A stretch of DNA of 64,000 nucleotides, taken from positions 1,550,001 through 1,614,000 of the forward strand of contig NZ_CP018787.1 in assembly GCF_002127965.1 (NCBI RefSeq). Direction: 5' to 3'. The translations under genes were made by a program, and so were the position numbers. The notes under the pieces are model-generated. The model did no database searches. It was not told the DNA's origin and saw only the letters and a list, made by a program, of their open reading frames with translations. This DNA is from Oxalobacter formigenes (GTDB lineage Bacteria; Pseudomonadota; Gammaproteobacteria; Burkholderiales; Burkholderiaceae_D). Positions within the stretch are counted from its first letter, which is position 1; every line of letters begins with the position of its first letter. Shown here piece after piece: positions 63,439 to 64,000 of this stretch.

Positions 63439-64000
63439 CTAGTTATTACTATTATTTTTATCTTTTGAAAAATTTTCGAATTGATTTGTGCCATAGTCAA
63501 TCAATTTGTCTAAAGACATATCCTGTAACATTCTTGTTCCGCGTCCTTCCGAACCATCCCGTGTCGCTTTCGTGATCCCCGCAGTCAGCACGGCCTGGAT
63601 CGCCCCGAAGATCGCCGCCGCATCCGATTCCATCCTCGCGTGTTTCGTTCCTATTGAAAACCTTGCCTGATGATCTGTCCGCCCGGCTTTTCTCATCTCA
63701 CGGTACGCTCCGTTTTTCCACATGTCTTCTTCGCTTTTTTTCATGACTTCATCCATGTGTTCATCGTATCGCTTTCCCTTGCCGTTCAGGGCGCCCAGCG
63801 CCACTTCTCCCACTATTCCGGCTGCCCCCAGAAATTTCAATATCCATGCAGTGCCCAGCAGGGCCATGATGTCCTGCGCGCCTTTTCCGGCTACCTTCAC
63901 TCCCAGATAACCGGGATTGGTCACGCTGGCCTGATCGAAGTCTTTGCTTCTCGCGTCTTCGTGCTTTTTGCTTTCGTCACGGAACTGTTGCCTGAAACGG
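63439..64000 (-). CDS. C-terminal effector-like domain, unit 3 (runs off the window)
   Basis: This gene is open to the right edge of the window: RFRQQFRDESKKHEDARSKDFDQASVTNPGYLGVKVAGKGAQDIMALL, then the shared core. The unit-specific tip is TKATRDGSEGRGTRMLQDMSLDKLIDYGTNQFENF. It is partial here. Because it extends beyond the window it could be the real 3' end of the full-length parent protein, with units 1 and 2 its copied ends. Function unknown; a secreted (type VI-like) effector is a hypothesis from the Sel1 neighbour. Confidence 0.75.
   Translation of the reverse strand, partial: RFRQQFRDESKKHEDARSKDFDQASVTNPGYLGVKVAGKGAQDIMALLGTAWILKFLGAAGIVGEVALGALNGKGKRYDEHMDEVMKKSEEDMWKNGAYREMRKAGRTDHQARFSIGTKHARMESDAAAIFGAIQAVLTAGITKATRDGSEGRGTRMLQDMSLDKLIDYGTNQFENFSKDKNNSNN

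Overview
The window looks like a chromosome segment of a gut-type betaproteobacterium, most plausibly Burkholderiales/Oxalobacteraceae (Oxalobacter-like). That is an inference from protein style (DusA, RibB, a YoaE-type TerC/CBS protein, DUF2569, lambda-like tail genes) and roughly 50% GC; no rRNA or tRNA was seen to confirm it. Gene density is normal, but accessory material is abundant.

Left part (1-24 kb): signalling genes and small accessory loci. A hybrid sensor kinase is followed by a small secreted protein, a solitary type I-C-like CRISPR repeat, an AraC regulator, a polysaccharide deacetylase/bactofilin pair, and a divergent phage-type regulator pair. Then come ribB, a YbaK-type deacylase interrupted by one stop codon, an FtsH paralogue and dusA. 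The dusA 5' end is duplicated 1.02 kb away as a 45-bp direct repeat that brackets a toxin-antitoxin-like pair and a leftover 26-codon dusA start, as expected for a decayed dusA-integrated element. A second hybrid kinase is split by a 26-bp G/C homopolymer and is probably phase variable. Two convergent PAS-GAF-GGDEF cyclases share a nearly identical inverted core.

Middle (24.0-44.5 kb): a complete lambda-like tail plus lysis cluster on the minus strand. The order is Q-like regulator, tail terminator, tube, G/GT chaperones with an A_AAA_AAC -1 frameshift site, a short tape measure, M, L, K, two copies of I, J, five paralogous collar fibers with chaperones, holin, SAR-type lysozyme and nested Rz/Rz1. 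No terminase, portal, capsid or integrase gene lies in or beside it. This organisation fits an F-type tailocin (phage-tail bacteriocin) or a head-less prophage remnant. Most genes of the cluster's later half are preceded by an intrinsic terminator immediately upstream of their ribosome binding site, which suggests antitermination-controlled expression. A 143-nt structured inverted-repeat element sits just past the left end.

Right part (44.7-64 kb): metabolic and resistance genes (methyltransferase, CAT-like acetyltransferase, LysR, cupin, TerC-CBS, alanine/sodium symporter, GNATs, two tandem class A beta-lactamases, EamA transporter, Lrp regulator) and an orphan collar fiber. The edge holds a three-fold tandem array in which a conserved C-terminal protein domain with a variable tip is each time followed by a Sel1-repeat lipoprotein. 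It resembles recombined effector/immunity cassettes; the full-length parent gene probably lies beyond the right edge.
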